Source: Scortum barcoo
Taxonomy: Eukaryota; Chordata; Actinopteri; Centrarchiformes; Terapontidae
Reading direction: 5' to 3'
Length of the DNA stretch: 64,000 nucleotides
Assembly (NCBI GenBank): GCA_023238725.1
Contig: CM041546.1
Coordinates: 7,274,483 to 7,338,482 of the forward strand
The position numbers and the translations under genes were made by a program. Below are positions 1-11,088 of the stretch, one piece after another. How positions within the stretch are numbered: the stretch's first letter is position 1; each line of letters starts with the position of its first letter. Below the pieces are notes generated by a model. That model had not been told where the DNA came from. It searched no databases and was given only the letters and a program-made list of their open reading frames with translations.

Positions 1-705
1 TTACCATGTTATCCATAGTGATTATAGGATTCCCACAACAATTTGGCACTTTGCATCTCAACTGAAGGTAATATTGCTCCTCTTCATTGGCTCAAAAAGT
101 TGTCCTTGTATCGCAACATTAAAAAAAAACACCACCTCAGTCTCATTCCCACTGGATAAATCTCAGCTACTAACATGCACATCTTTAAAGGGATTATAAA
201 GTCAAACGAAAGACCCCTCTTCTTGAGGCGGGCAGGGTATGAATATTATTATTGTTGTGCATCTCTGTGAAAAAGGGAGAGAGACTTCCCAGCCATCTTT
301 ATGAAAAGGGAGAGCCATGCAGTGTTAAGGCCCAGGTAATGCTTCAGAATAATGCATGATAAGGCAAACATAGGCACTCCTTTCAAAATATTCAAATGTG
401 ATCAGCGGAGTGGAAAATAAAGAAACGTGGATGGGTGGAATGACTTCCCTCTTCTCTATACTCCTTCATAATATTCATATCACCACTCATTTTCTCTTTC
501 ACTTTGTTTTTCAAAGTGACCCTGACACTGGAGGGGGGACACACAATCTGATGTTTTGGGGGAGCTAATGTTTCTAATGAATGAGATGGTATAAGCAATG
601 TTAAAATCATATCATTTTTATCTGCCTGTGACCAGTTACCACTGCATCTGTGTTCCTCTGGAGCTGCAGCATGCATTGACATGAAGCACATTTAGTTGAA
701 ATTTA

Positions 706-728
706 TTTTTTTTTTTTTTTTTTTTTTT
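706..728. repeat. Poly(T) run, 23 nt
   Basis: Uninterrupted T23. No retroposon body recognised next to it. Confidence 0.95.
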
Positions 729-3202
729 AATTCTCCCCCAAAGAAAAGGCGTCGTCAGGCAGAGAGCGGAGCAAAGTCTCTTTTTTATCTGTTTGTATGT
801 ATGCTTATGAGGTAACCACAGTCATACAGACACAAAAATTGGAAGCTTTTCAACTTGCTGTGATGTGTCTACACCACAGTTTGCACCACCCTGCGAAAAT
901 CTGCAACTTTTGACTCACACCTCCATTGACCTCATATGCAACTGTGTCTGATCGCATTAATTTCTTATGTCAGTGGTGGAAGTATGGTTAGAATGAACTG
1001 AAAATGTGTCCCTAAAATTATGTAGAGCAAAGGTTCTGTGTTGCTGTTGTTCTTTATAATTATCCCACCTCCTTAACTGATTAGTGTGTTCATACCCTGA
1101 TTCATTTTCATTTTCCCTAATTTTTCTGTCCCAAAAGCCAGTGTCTGGGGGCTTTCCTGAATGATCCTGAGACTGCACTTCCTTATAGGTTGTATACAAA
1201 TCATATTATTGGGAGACTCAAACCATAAGTGTTGACCTAACCCGAACATTTACCTCATTTATCTCATTTTCTCATAACATTTACTAAGCTCAAAAACCTT
1301 TTGATTTACTGTATTTGTTTCAAACAGATGTACAAAGTTTTGGAACAAGTTTCGTCTCAGGGGCCAGAAGTCATGAGTGAACTGGAGCCCACCATCATAG
1401 CATCATATAGAGGGAAGTGACTTTTATACAGTCCACTGGGAATCCATTGCATTGCTTTAAATTTTGTGTAAAAGCTCATGCAAACATTCTTCCAAACTCA
1501 CCTCATATTTACCATATGCTATTCCTGAGTGTCTTACCCTGCTTTGACTTTATGAGGCAATTTAGTATAGATAGTATAGATACCACAAGCTCATGGGGAT
1601 ACCTACACACTATATATGTGTTTTCTTTACAGACTGAATTCCCAATTGCTTCTTAATACAAAAAAAACATGTTTTTGATATGCAGGGACGTGCTCAGCTA
1701 AAGGGAGTAAAGTATTGCATTATGAAGAACAAAGTTCTTTATGAGGCCCAAATATCTGGCCTTTTGGAGCACGACAAAGACAACAGAATAAAGAAGAAAG
1801 CCAGAATTAGACTGCTGGGAGAGACCAGCCCACTCAGTGAGTAAGATCTTAATGCAGCGATTAAAGTCGGGGAATGCAGCAGACGAGCCTGGTTGAAAAA
1901 CCATGTCATGCCCATAGCTGCCACAGTTACTCTTGCATTACCTGCCTGCTTTTTATGCAGAACTGCAAAAATGAGAGGCACAAAAAGCAACTGCATGTTA
2001 AATAGGTATTAAAATTGTATACTTTTAATACCTCCAGGTAGTGGAAAATATTCAAATGCATCCATTCCCTCTTGTTCTGCTTTTGAGTGATTGAAGGAAC
2101 TTGTGATTGGGTTTCCACATTGTGCTCCCATCTGCACATGCCAGCCCTTATCTGCCTTGATATTAACATGGCTCTTTCATTAGAAACCCAGCCCATTTTC
2201 TGGTTTATGGGTAAAATAAGATGCAGAATGAGACAATAAAGTGCATTTGTGTTTCAGTGGATGCATTATGAATAAATAATTGTAAGTGCCTGCCTAGGCT
2301 GGGTCGTCCTCAGGAAGATAATCACCTGCCTATAACACATTCTCTGCCCCTTAACGCAGCTACGCTCAATGTACTAGTTCTATTATGTAGGTGAATATTG
2401 AAAGAGGATCATGACTTTATAATATCTATGTGCATCAGGAGCAGAAACAAATGGATAGATGGCAGAAGGGATGGAAACGAGCCGTGCTGTCTGTGGTTAT
2501 TTCAAGACAAAGAGAAGGAGAGGGAAGAGGGAGGGGAGAAAAGAGAGTTATTTAAAAAAGAGGAAGACAGAAGCCACTCGAGGTACAACCATGTCTTAAA
2601 AGATGTACTGACATTACTTTCAGAGCTTACTTTCAAGGCCGAATTTGGAGTTTGAACTGACTCGCTCAAGTACTTGTCTATGATACTCGGGCACATCATG
2701 GTGAAGTCATGTCAGATAGACAAGTACAGAGAAAGTACGCTGAAATCACTCCTGCAATTCATTCATCTATAGGGCAGCATGGATTTAACATTACATTAAA
2801 TGGCATATCTGTTGCCCGATACCAGGCTGAGACTATTTGATCATTGGTGACTACACAGCAGGTATCTATTTTTAAAAGCTTGTTGTATTATTGGTTTGAA
2901 TAAAAACTGGCATGCTTGTGCAGTGATGGTGCACGGGTAAGAGCCACTCCTTTAAGCCATGTTATAAGCATCAAAACAGTAATAAACAGCAACCCGGGCT
3001 GGTACAACAGTCTGTATATTAATATAAAACACAATGTTCCTTGCAAATTTCAGATGGTGAAAATGTATTCAATAACTGGTGGATGCGCATGGCTGCTGCT
3101 GGGCTGGCTGCTATGGTGGCGGTCGCAGGTGTCGGGGGAGTCGAGGGAGTCAGTGGTCTGGTCTGGGGTCTGTCATGACAGAGAGAGCAGCCACCTGGCC
3201 CC

Positions 3203-3327
3203 TGTGTGTGCGCCTGTGTGTGTGTGTGCGCATCACACCGTGATCAGTGTCATTCCAGTGTCTGACATGATGGGTCTGCCGTTGGTGACACATGCACATA
3301 CACACTCACGCGTGCACACACACACAC
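3203..3327. repeat. GT-rich tract followed by CA-rich tract
   Basis: Imperfect (TG)n at 3203-3231 faces imperfect (CA)n at about 3292-3327. The two are complementary and could pair in single-stranded form. Confidence 0.85.
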
Positions 3328-5095
3328 CCTCCGGACGGGACACATTCAGGCAGAAAGGTGATTGACAAGTCTCATTGTTTGGCCAGCTAGCCTGTTTGCA
3401 TTTCCCTTGCAAAAGAAGAAGAGGGAAAAGAAAGCTATGTTGTAATCAGATAAAAAAAATTACAATCTATCTGGTCTTCTGGTCTGTCTTCTTTGTTTGC
3501 TTAGGTTAGCTCCTGCACACGCATGTTTTTATCTTTCCCTCGATTGCACTCAGTGTTTCCTGAAATTCTCAAATATAATGTACTTCTAGACCTTTTGTTT
3601 TATTTAAATGTGGCTTAAAACTTAAACACTGCTTGCAATGTTCACCACTGTATTACTGTAGAGAGGATTTGTAGTAAAATTCAACAACTGCCTGTGTCAG
3701 CTGTGTTTCCATAAGCTTCCAAAGATCAGCAAAATAAAAATGTTGAAGTTAAACAAAAGAGCTTGCTCGGTGGATTTGCCCATGAGATACAGTAACATTT
3801 GTCAGCTGCCTTCGTTGCCTGCAACCTGTTACAGTTTTATGTTCTGCAGATGAGAAGAACTTGTGGGGTTGTATGATTTATAGATTCACTTTCAAAGAAA
3901 CACAGATTATAAAACTGCCTCCAGCATCAATGGGTTTAAGCAGCTGGAGCAAAGTGATGCAAGACATTAGCTCTACTCAGGATACTGTACACAGCTGCAT
4001 TGTTGATTCCTTAGGTTGCAACTGTGGATTTCACATCAGATGCTTTAAAAAAGGGAGTTTAGCAAAGACAAACACACAGCCATTAACACCTATTTTATTT
4101 TATGTTATTTATTTTATTCATCATTTTTTATTTTGGAAGTTTCTCGGGCAGTTGACCACTTGGTGCTGGGGTGATTAGTTTCATTAACACAGTTAATTTG
4201 CTTTCCTGGTGGGTGGTTAAATGCCACTATTTTTTTAAAATCTAAAATCTGTTATCTTCTTGGTTGAATTGATTTTAACTTGATAATTAAATACTCCCAA
4301 CCCCACTCCAATCTGACCAACCACTGGGCATTTATTGTAATATGGTGTGGCTTCCAGCAAGAATTACAACTTTGTGGCCCTTAACAGGACAAATATTTAT
4401 ATTTATAGTTTATATGAGTTTATATGAGAAAGTGTTGCTGTTGCTGTGTCACATATGTCCAATCTAAATAATATGTAAATACATTTTACTGATACATTTA
4501 TTAGACTCCAGTAGTGTAAAAAAAAAGAGACACTCAGCGTTTAAATCACAGAGATGACCACAGAGGAGCACGTGCAAATGCCAGTGTTGCAAGACATTTG
4601 ATTGTTTTCACCCATATCCTGGACTGTGTAATGGGCAGACATACATACTGAGTCCAAGAACACAACCAGCGAACAAGGGGCAAACACCAGGATTTACAAG
4701 ACACATCGGGTTCACATTTTTGGGGCTTGGGAGTCTACATACAGGATTTCAGTGTTTCAGTCCCTGGTCAGTTGCTGAGGAAACACCTGCAGATAGCTAG
4801 TTAACTAAGTGCAGCGAAGATGCTCCCGTTGTGGTGATCAATTATGGATGAGCTGAGAGAACTTTGACATGTTAAACCACTTAGAGAGGCTGGAGAGGAA
4901 GAACAGCGAGAGAGATGGGAGTGAGAGCAAGACTGAGAAAGAGAGGGATGGGAAGGCTCATCTCAGACATATTAGACATATGGTATTGTGGTTTAAAAAT
5001 TGTTTAAAAAAAAAAAAAACTAGATGGTCCACTTTCACTGAATTCCACCACCACCTCTGCATGTCCCTGCTTGGGATAATACATGAGGGATAATG

Positions 5096-5225
5096 GAAAT
5101 GCTATCGTCAAAGGCGCTAATGCTGCATGATTTGCATAATGCATTTGGACGTCCACCTTCGTGATGAGTTTAATGCAGTCCACATGGAAGCTGCTCTGTC
5201 TGCTGCATGTTGTCTGAGTGACTAA
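5096..5225. promoter_or_regulatory. Candidate regulatory element with POU octamer
   Basis: ATTTGCAT at 5130-5137 overlaps an ATAATGCATTT stretch to about 5146, giving inverted octamer-like halves. It is embedded in unique, balanced-composition sequence that differs from the AT-rich surroundings. It lies about 5.9 kb upstream of irx4. Confidence 0.28.
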
Positions 5226-6229
5226 AAAGTTGCCTTCGAAAGTTGTGTAACATGCAGAAATATGCTACTTTAGTTTAATCCAAAAATAAAAAACACTGTT
5301 CTCTGCTTTCTCTGGTGTAGCTCTTTAGATGCTGTCTATTAAACCTCAATAAAGTTTGTTTTGTGACTAATGTGACAAATTTGGCCCCTTAAATTGAAAT
5401 CTTCTTGTGAATAAACAAGAAATTCACCTTTAGTGTAACTTACCAAAATGCTGTCTGTGCCTAGAAAAAGTGTTGAGTGCATTTCTTTCTTCCTAAAACA
5501 TTTGCAAAGCTGATTTATGAAAAATATTTCAAATCCAGCATTGTCTACATGCATGTTTGTTGCTCGTGGTCTTCTCCTTCCCTGTCTTCTCTGGCGCATT
5601 GCAACATATCTTGGCATGTTACCACCACCTGTAGATCAGTGGAATCACGTAATATAATAGGTAGGACGGTGAATTGCATCACTTGCATGTGCTTGCATCC
5701 TTATGCACGAGATAAATAAAACGGGGGCCACTCAGAAAAGCAGCTCCATAGTGCTGGCAGAGGTCAAAACCTCCACAGGGAACCTTTAATTGTATGAATT
5801 CATGATATGACAGGACAAAGAGCTTGTCTAGGTTATACTTTAACAGTCATTTTCATCATCAGATATTGTATTTTATAACCACAGCTGCAAGGTTGTTTTG
5901 ATGTACACTTCATTAATAAAATGAACCCCATAATTAAATGTTTTATTGTGATAAATTTAATTTAGTTTCCTAAAAGTAAAATGTGTTTGTTAGTGAATTA
6001 GAATTAAAAGGCAGTGAATGATACTGTAACATAATTGTACTGTAATATCAGCACCGCTGTCTCATCTGTCCTTTTTGTCCAGACCGAATTCCTTAATTGA
6101 TGGACTGATCAAGCTAACCTGATAAAAACCACATTAAAAAAAAGTCACCTCAGCTGGTAAAGATAGAGAATGCTACATAATCAACCAAATAAAAGTATTT
6201 ATGGCCACTTGGAAACATCTCAGACATCT

Positions 6230-6254
6230 CCAGCAGCAGCAACAACAACAACAA
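6230..6254. repeat. (CAG)n(CAA)n trinucleotide tract
   Basis: Three CAG and five CAA units, outside any supported gene. Confidence 0.85.
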
Positions 6255-6474
6255 AAGTGCCCGAAGCAGCCCGGCCTACTATCCAACTCATGCAAAAACC
6301 ATTAGGGTTTTAGGGCCAAAAGAGAATGAGGGGGAAAAAATCATTGTGTTGTTCAAGAGAAGAAATAAGAAATACATTGAGAAGATCGTTGGAGATCAAT
6401 ATTCCATTTGGACTCCAAGGCAAGACTAGACAATAGACATAGGCTAATGTTTTGCTGGATAAGCACCGTGTGCT

Positions 6475-6503
6475 TGTGTGTGTGAATGTGTGTGTGTGTG
6501 TGT
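6475..6503. repeat. (TG)n tract
   Basis: Interrupted GT dinucleotide repeat. Confidence 0.9.
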
Positions 6504-7793
6504 ACAAATGCTTGGACATTATTTCTAGGACTGCAGAAAGAGAAACACGGTAGCCATCGGAGAGCCTGGGAGGTGCTCGGGGCTTCATGTCGCAGAGCAA
6601 GCCGGCGTGTGCAGCTGTCTTCAACTATTGAGGTCAGCTTGAGTTTCTGCATTGTTGACTCAAAAAACAATGCGTGAGATGGTGGACCACAAGACATCAG
6701 AGCGCCGGGACATTATCCTCAAAACAGGGTGAAATAGAATAGAGGAGGGCAGAACAGAGCTGATGTTTCATGAACATAAAGCATACATACTGTAACGAAA
6801 CAAGGCAGAGCTCTGAGATTATAGACTCACCTTTTGGCGAAACATTTCCTTTTTTTTAATAAATGTGCCAGACGGAGAGGAGAAGAAAATGTTCAGAGCC
6901 CAACAGAACGAGCGATAAGGAGATCTAGAAGAGATACAAAACAGGGGGACAAGTTCAATTTATGAACAAGTTGATGAACTTACAATTTATTATAAATCAG
7001 ATTGTATACACTGAAACTCTTTCCTCCATCGTATCATCAAAAGACAGAAACTTTTCTATCAGGAGAAACAAAACCCACAGTTGCTGTAAAAATTAGTTTC
7101 ATACAGCAGATTCTGAGTTTAAAATCACTGTCAAAGTCTCATTGTTATGCATTAATGGTGATGGAAATTCAAACATTCCCAAGCAATTTAAACAGGTGGT
7201 TGACAATGGTTGATTCCTACACTGGGTGAGACATTCCCGCAGCTCTAATCTGTAACTCCACTCCATGGCTGTATAAATTTAACACTAATACACACGGTTT
7301 TACATTATGACTACTAACTCTTCTCCTCTGTTGTGGCAAAAGCTATTAACTTTAATTGATACATGTTCTGAAGTATTTGCAAAGATGTTCAGTGTGGAAA
7401 AAAGGGATCAACTCAGTTGTCAGGCAGGTATTTTGTAGGTATCTTGTAGATTCTGACTATGTTGATGTCAGTGGTCGCTCACACCACTTACTTTGAAATT
7501 CCAGTCCATTTCAATATGAAGCCTCAAAACATATTTGTCTAAGGTCTTTACAATCTGCACAACATACTCTGTGACATAAAGAATCTAAATAAACAGCATT
7601 GTTCGACATAAAGCAGAAAAAAACTTCATCAACGTTTAACATCACCCATCGTGAGCTTGGCGCCTCGTCGACGCCGCTGACCTTTGTTTTGCAGTCTGTC
7701 TCACTTTAGACTCAAAAATTGGGGTGGAGGAGGATGTTTTACCCTCCTCCCTTCACCTCTCTCTCTTTCTCTGTTTCTCACACACATAATCTG

Positions 7794-7794
<1 letters not shown>

Positions 7795-7828
<34 letters not shown>
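7795..7828. repeat. (CA)n tract
   Basis: Seventeen uninterrupted CA units. Confidence 0.97.
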
Positions 7829-7829
<1 letters not shown>

Positions 7830-8765
7830 CTGCACTCACAAACTCCCCTCCCTGTGGCTCATTAATTCAACGACAGATTATCATTGTGGAAAGTGACACC
7901 TTCCTGATTACAACGTTTCTGGGGAACTTTTTTAATATGAGTTTGGTTCGAGAGGAGATGCAAATTAGCAGTCTTACTGCAAAGTGCAACACAGCTCCTT
8001 ATTCAGATTACAGCAGTTTGAGGCTGATGGCATGTGACAAAAAAAAACAAAACTTGAATACATTAGTAAATGAGCATAAAGGCCGCTGAATGTTACAGAC
8101 TTACTAAAGAAGATCTCTGTGGCTGCATTCAGGACTGCAGAGTTGAACTGTGATACAGTCATAATTGCCCCCATTAGTTAGTGCAATTGGAGCGAAGGGG
8201 GCTGATTTATGCTTCTCATCAACATGATGGATGCCCCCCCCATGCACACACCCCAACACTGGATCACCGCTGAACTGCTGCTATCTATCCTAATCTGTAC
8301 AGTAAAAATCATCTTCAAATCGCTCATTAATCTGGATCACTTGTAACTGGCGTTGACTGGTCAACTGTGACTTTGAATTTCATGACCAAAAAAAAGAAGA
8401 GAAAGTCAAATGCAAGCAGGCCCACGAGGCCCGCTTTTGTCCTGACCTCGAACAGCATCCTCTCCTCCCTCACTTGCTCCACTTTAAAGAGCAGAGCATC
8501 CCTCCTTCCCCACATCTGTCCAAGAAAGAAGAGAGAGAGTGAGAGAGAGAGAGACTCCTCTTTTAATCTTTAAACGCTAAACAAGCATGAACTCCTGCCA
8601 TCGCCTTCATTTTCCATCTAAAAGCATATACTAGTGTGCCTAAATATTTCATTATAGGAGCCAGATAACACTGGGTAACGCAGTGGATAATGAAAAGGTT
8701 TACACTGAGGGGGGGAGAGGAGGAAGAGGAGGGTGGTATAACAGTATAGTTTAGTGAATGTGTCT

Positions 8766-8790
8766 ATTATTATTATTATTATTATTATTA
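8766..8790. repeat. (ATT)n tract
   Basis: Eight ATT units. Confidence 0.95.
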
Positions 8791-9082
8791 CACTTTTAGC
8801 ACAGCTTTTAGCCTAATTCTGCACACAGGCCTGCACAGAGGTGGAGGTCCATGCAAAAGACCAGTGAATAGTAATAGCTGATGATTATGATTATGGGATG
8901 GATGTGTGCGTGCGTCGTGCGCGCACTAACCCCCCCCCACCAACACAAAAAAGCAACGCGTCAACTTTTTTTTTCTCTTTCCTCCACTGGGTGTGATGTT
9001 GCCTTAATGCACTGCGTGTCACATTAACCCCAATGCATCTTTAAAAAAAAAAGTCTAAATTAATAAGACAAAATGGAGCTGC

Positions 9083-9105
9083 GTGTGTGTGTGTGTGTGT
9101 GTGTG
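9083..9105. repeat. (TG)n tract
   Basis: Pure GT dinucleotide repeat. Confidence 0.95.
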
Positions 9106-9109
9106 AGGT

Positions 9110-9210
9110 GTGAATGAGTGTATCGGCTGAGCGGCTCAGACGGGTTGTTAATGTTAAGGTGGCATTAGAGTTAATGCAAATTAAAAAGCGCTGGCTGATC
9201 CCTTTTGACC
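9110..9210. promoter_or_regulatory. Candidate regulatory block with octamer flanked by TAAT cores
   Basis: TTAATGCAAATTAA at 9171-9184 contains a perfect POU octamer, ATGCAAAT, bracketed by TTAA ends. It is preceded by further TTAATG motifs at about 9148-9175. The block sits about 1.9 kb upstream of the irx4 ATG, between microsatellites. Confidence 0.35.
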
Positions 9211-9419
9211 CTTTCCCCTGTTCACTGCGTTAATGCGGCATGGCCATTTGCTTGGAGGTACTAACCCCCCTATAATAATTCAATTTGTCAAAATGAATGA
9301 GAGAGCAGCTCCTACACACACACCACCGCCCACCCAAAAAAAAAAAAAAAATTGCACCTTTCTCCCCAAATAAAAGAGGAAAAAAAAGAGCAAGACAAAA
9401 GTTACTTAACCGGAGCAAA

Positions 9420-9570
9420 AGAGCCTCTCTCCGTCTTTATGGCTGTTTATTACTTCTTTCATCTGTAAATGAAAGCGAGCAATTATTGCAAGGTGCCGGT
9501 ATCATATTATTATGTTGGCCCCTGGTCCCCTAGATAGTCATCAATCACTCTCAATCGACCTGTCACCGGC
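9420..9570. promoter_or_regulatory. Candidate regulatory block with PBX/HOX- and MEIS-like sites
   Basis: This unique sequence carries ATCAATCA (9540-9547), TCAATCGACC and CCTGTCA (TGACAGG on the other strand) within 30 bp, plus AT-rich homeodomain cores near 9480-9520. TALE and HOX cofactor sites clustered about 1.5 kb upstream of irx4 suggest an enhancer. Motif evidence only. Confidence 0.35.
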
Positions 9571-9600
9571 AGGCAGAGATCCAGCTGGGAGAGGAGAGAG

Positions 9601-9641
9601 GAGGGAGGAGGAGAGAGGAGGAGGAGGAGGAGGAGGAGGAG
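9601..9641. repeat. (GAG)n / GA-rich tract
   Basis: Purine-only repeat, pure GGA units from about 9616. Possible triplex-forming mirror-type sequence. Confidence 0.9.
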
Positions 9642-9820
9642 TACATCATCATTAATTTGAGGAGTGACCCCCTGGGGCTATCCACATGTCTCAACCCTGG
9701 GATTCTCCAAGCAAAGCAAGGCAGCGCGCAAGAGTCCGTTTTAAGGGGTCTTTTTGGCTGTTTCTTTGGGTGGGGGGGGAGGGGGAGACTGCATTTTAGC
9801 TGCTGACCAAAACACATGCA

Positions 9821-9821
<1 letters not shown>

Positions 9822-9866
<45 letters not shown>
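9822..9866. repeat. (GATA)n tetranucleotide tract
   Basis: About 11 uninterrupted GATA units 1.2 kb upstream of irx4. Confidence 0.97.
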
Positions 9867-10206
9867 GCAAAACTTAAAGAAAAACAACTTTTACATCTGA
9901 TAACTTTTACATAGATTTTATTACCAAAAACAGTTATGTTGTGTAAGACGTGTGTAACATTCAAAGGTGCAAAGTTCATCCAAACTCCATCCAATTAAAC
10001 CCTTTTTTTGGGGGGGGGCATGGGGGTAATTACACCACTCCAGGGACTCATTGCTCCAGGTGGAATTAGAGCATGATATGAACCCAAAAGATGGTCTGTT
10101 TTAAGTACAATTATCATAAAAACAAACATTGTTTATCATTATTTATTCTTGTTGATGTGTTTGTTCAGTCTGCTAGTGTGCTGCAATGTCTCTTTCTGCC
10201 CCACAT

Positions 10207-10209
<3 letters not shown>

Positions 10210-10275
<66 letters not shown>
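10210..10275. repeat. (AT)33 dinucleotide tract
   Basis: Sixty-six bases of pure alternating AT, ending about 330 bp upstream of the putative promoter. It could extrude as a cruciform; its length is likely variable. Confidence 0.98.
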
Positions 10276-10277
<2 letters not shown>

Positions 10278-10279
10278 TT

Positions 10280-10490
10280 TACTAATTCATTTAAAATCAA
10301 TTAGTTCCCCGCGTGGTTAGCATCAGTGCGGAGGAATGATAAGAATTGGCTTAATTAGGCCCTAATGCATTTAAATTGATACATACGTTTGCATATTCAA
10401 GACACTGATTGGCTTAATTGATTGATTGGGACTTCAAATTAATCTCCAGGATATCTTTTGTAAAAGAAGAAAAAAAAAGTAGTCCTTCCT
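10280..10490. promoter_or_regulatory. Candidate proximal enhancer upstream of irx4
   Basis: This unique-sequence block just downstream of the (AT)n tract is dense in homeodomain-type sites: several TAATTA/TTAATT cores, TGATTGG and TGATTGATTGG, plus an OCT-like TTTGCATA. It has the texture of a conserved non-coding element and lies 100-400 bp from the putative promoter. Conservation could not be tested. Confidence 0.4.
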
Positions 10491-10599
10491 CTGTCCCCTT
10501 TCTTGTTGGATTGTTCTTTCTTTCTTTTTTTTTTTTGTCGTCATCCCGGGAAAGAAAATGCATATTAAAGTTACAGTCTGGTCATTTTTAGAGTGGGAA

Positions 10600-10710
10600 A
10601 CTTCTGACGTCAGAGTCGCCCGCCGTTTAAAACAACCTGCCTCTGCTGCTGACGTCTTTTATACTACTTTTTTATAAGGCAAAAATATGTATCTGACAAC
10701 AAAGTGATTA
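10600..10710 (+). promoter_or_regulatory. irx4: Putative irx4 core promoter with CRE sites and TATA-like boxes
   Basis: A full palindromic cAMP-response element TGACGTCA sits at 10605-10612 and a second TGACGTC at 10650-10656. Two TATA-like sequences follow: TTTTATA at 10657-10663 and TTTATAAGG from 10671. If the second is used, transcription would start near 10700, giving a 5' UTR of about 340 nt before the ATG at 11044. That the sites are used is inference. The start site was not determined. Confidence 0.5.
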
Positions 10711-11043
10711 TTCTAGGCGAAGGGAGCGAGTGTCTCTGCGATTCATTTCATTATTTCTAACAGACTTTTTTTTTATTATTTTGGAAAAAAGGGAAAGAAA
10801 AAAAAAGAAAGGAGAGCTGGAAGATTTGCTTTTTTATTTTTTTATTTTTCTTCCCCCATCTGAAAGGCGTCTGAGTGGGGGGCATTTTACACAAATTAAA
10901 CATGCTACTCTGCTTCGCCCTATAAGCATCCTAGGAGCCTGTGCTTACCAATCAATTGGTACAGTCAAAGAGAGCCGCAGCCTGCGTGAGAGTGGAGACC
11001 TTCAGTCTCGCTTTATTTCTGGATATTGGGGGACCTCTCTACC
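10700..11043 (+). other. irx4: Probable irx4 5' UTR
   Basis: This is the stretch between the inferred start site and the irx4 ATG. No splice acceptor just before the ATG suggests an upstream non-coding exon. It contains T-rich and A-rich runs near 10765-10855 and one short uORF. Its 5' boundary is an estimate from the TATA-like box at about 10673. Confidence 0.45.
10902..10925 (+). CDS. Short upstream ORF in irx4 leader (7 codons plus stop)
   Basis: ATG CTA CTC TGC TTC GCC CTA TAA lies 118 nt upstream of the irx4 start and encodes MLLCFAL. The ATG has T at -3 (TTAAACATGC), a weak context. It would act only if the mRNA starts upstream of 10902. It is more likely a leaky regulatory uORF, or nothing, than a functional peptide. 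Confidence 0.25.
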   Translation: MLLCFAL

Positions 11044-11088
11044 ATGTCATATCCACAATTTGGATATCCCTACTCGTCTGCTCCACAA
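11044..11088 (+). CDS. irx4: irx4 coding exon 1 (residues 1-15)
   Basis: This very short first coding exon encodes [15 protein letters not shown] and ends in phase 0 at donor GTAAGT (11089-11094). The ATG lies in ACCATG. The exon is too short to be found by ORF length alone. It is supported by the match to the IRX4 N-terminus and by the clean join to exon 2, which continues with FLMTTNSL. Confidence 0.95.

Larger units (their letters stand above)
1..5095. other. Upstream intergenic DNA, no gene recognised
   Basis: AT-rich non-coding sequence with only short scattered ORFs that show no family signature or splice support. It holds a T23 run at 706-728 and a facing GT/CA tract pair at 3203-3327. 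Patches near 180-370 and 2150-2350 look like unique sequence but have no decisive motif. Confidence 0.6.
5226..9109. other. Upstream intergenic DNA, no gene recognised
   Basis: Non-coding sequence with microsatellites at 6475, 7795, 8766 and 9083. A short GC-richer patch at about 7635-7690 and a unique stretch at about 8575-8700 could be regulatory, but no motif cluster stands out. ORFs here are short and low-complexity. Confidence 0.55.

Noticed and set aside
10091..10285. ORF with YIYIYI run
   Set aside because: Artefact of the (AT)n tract.
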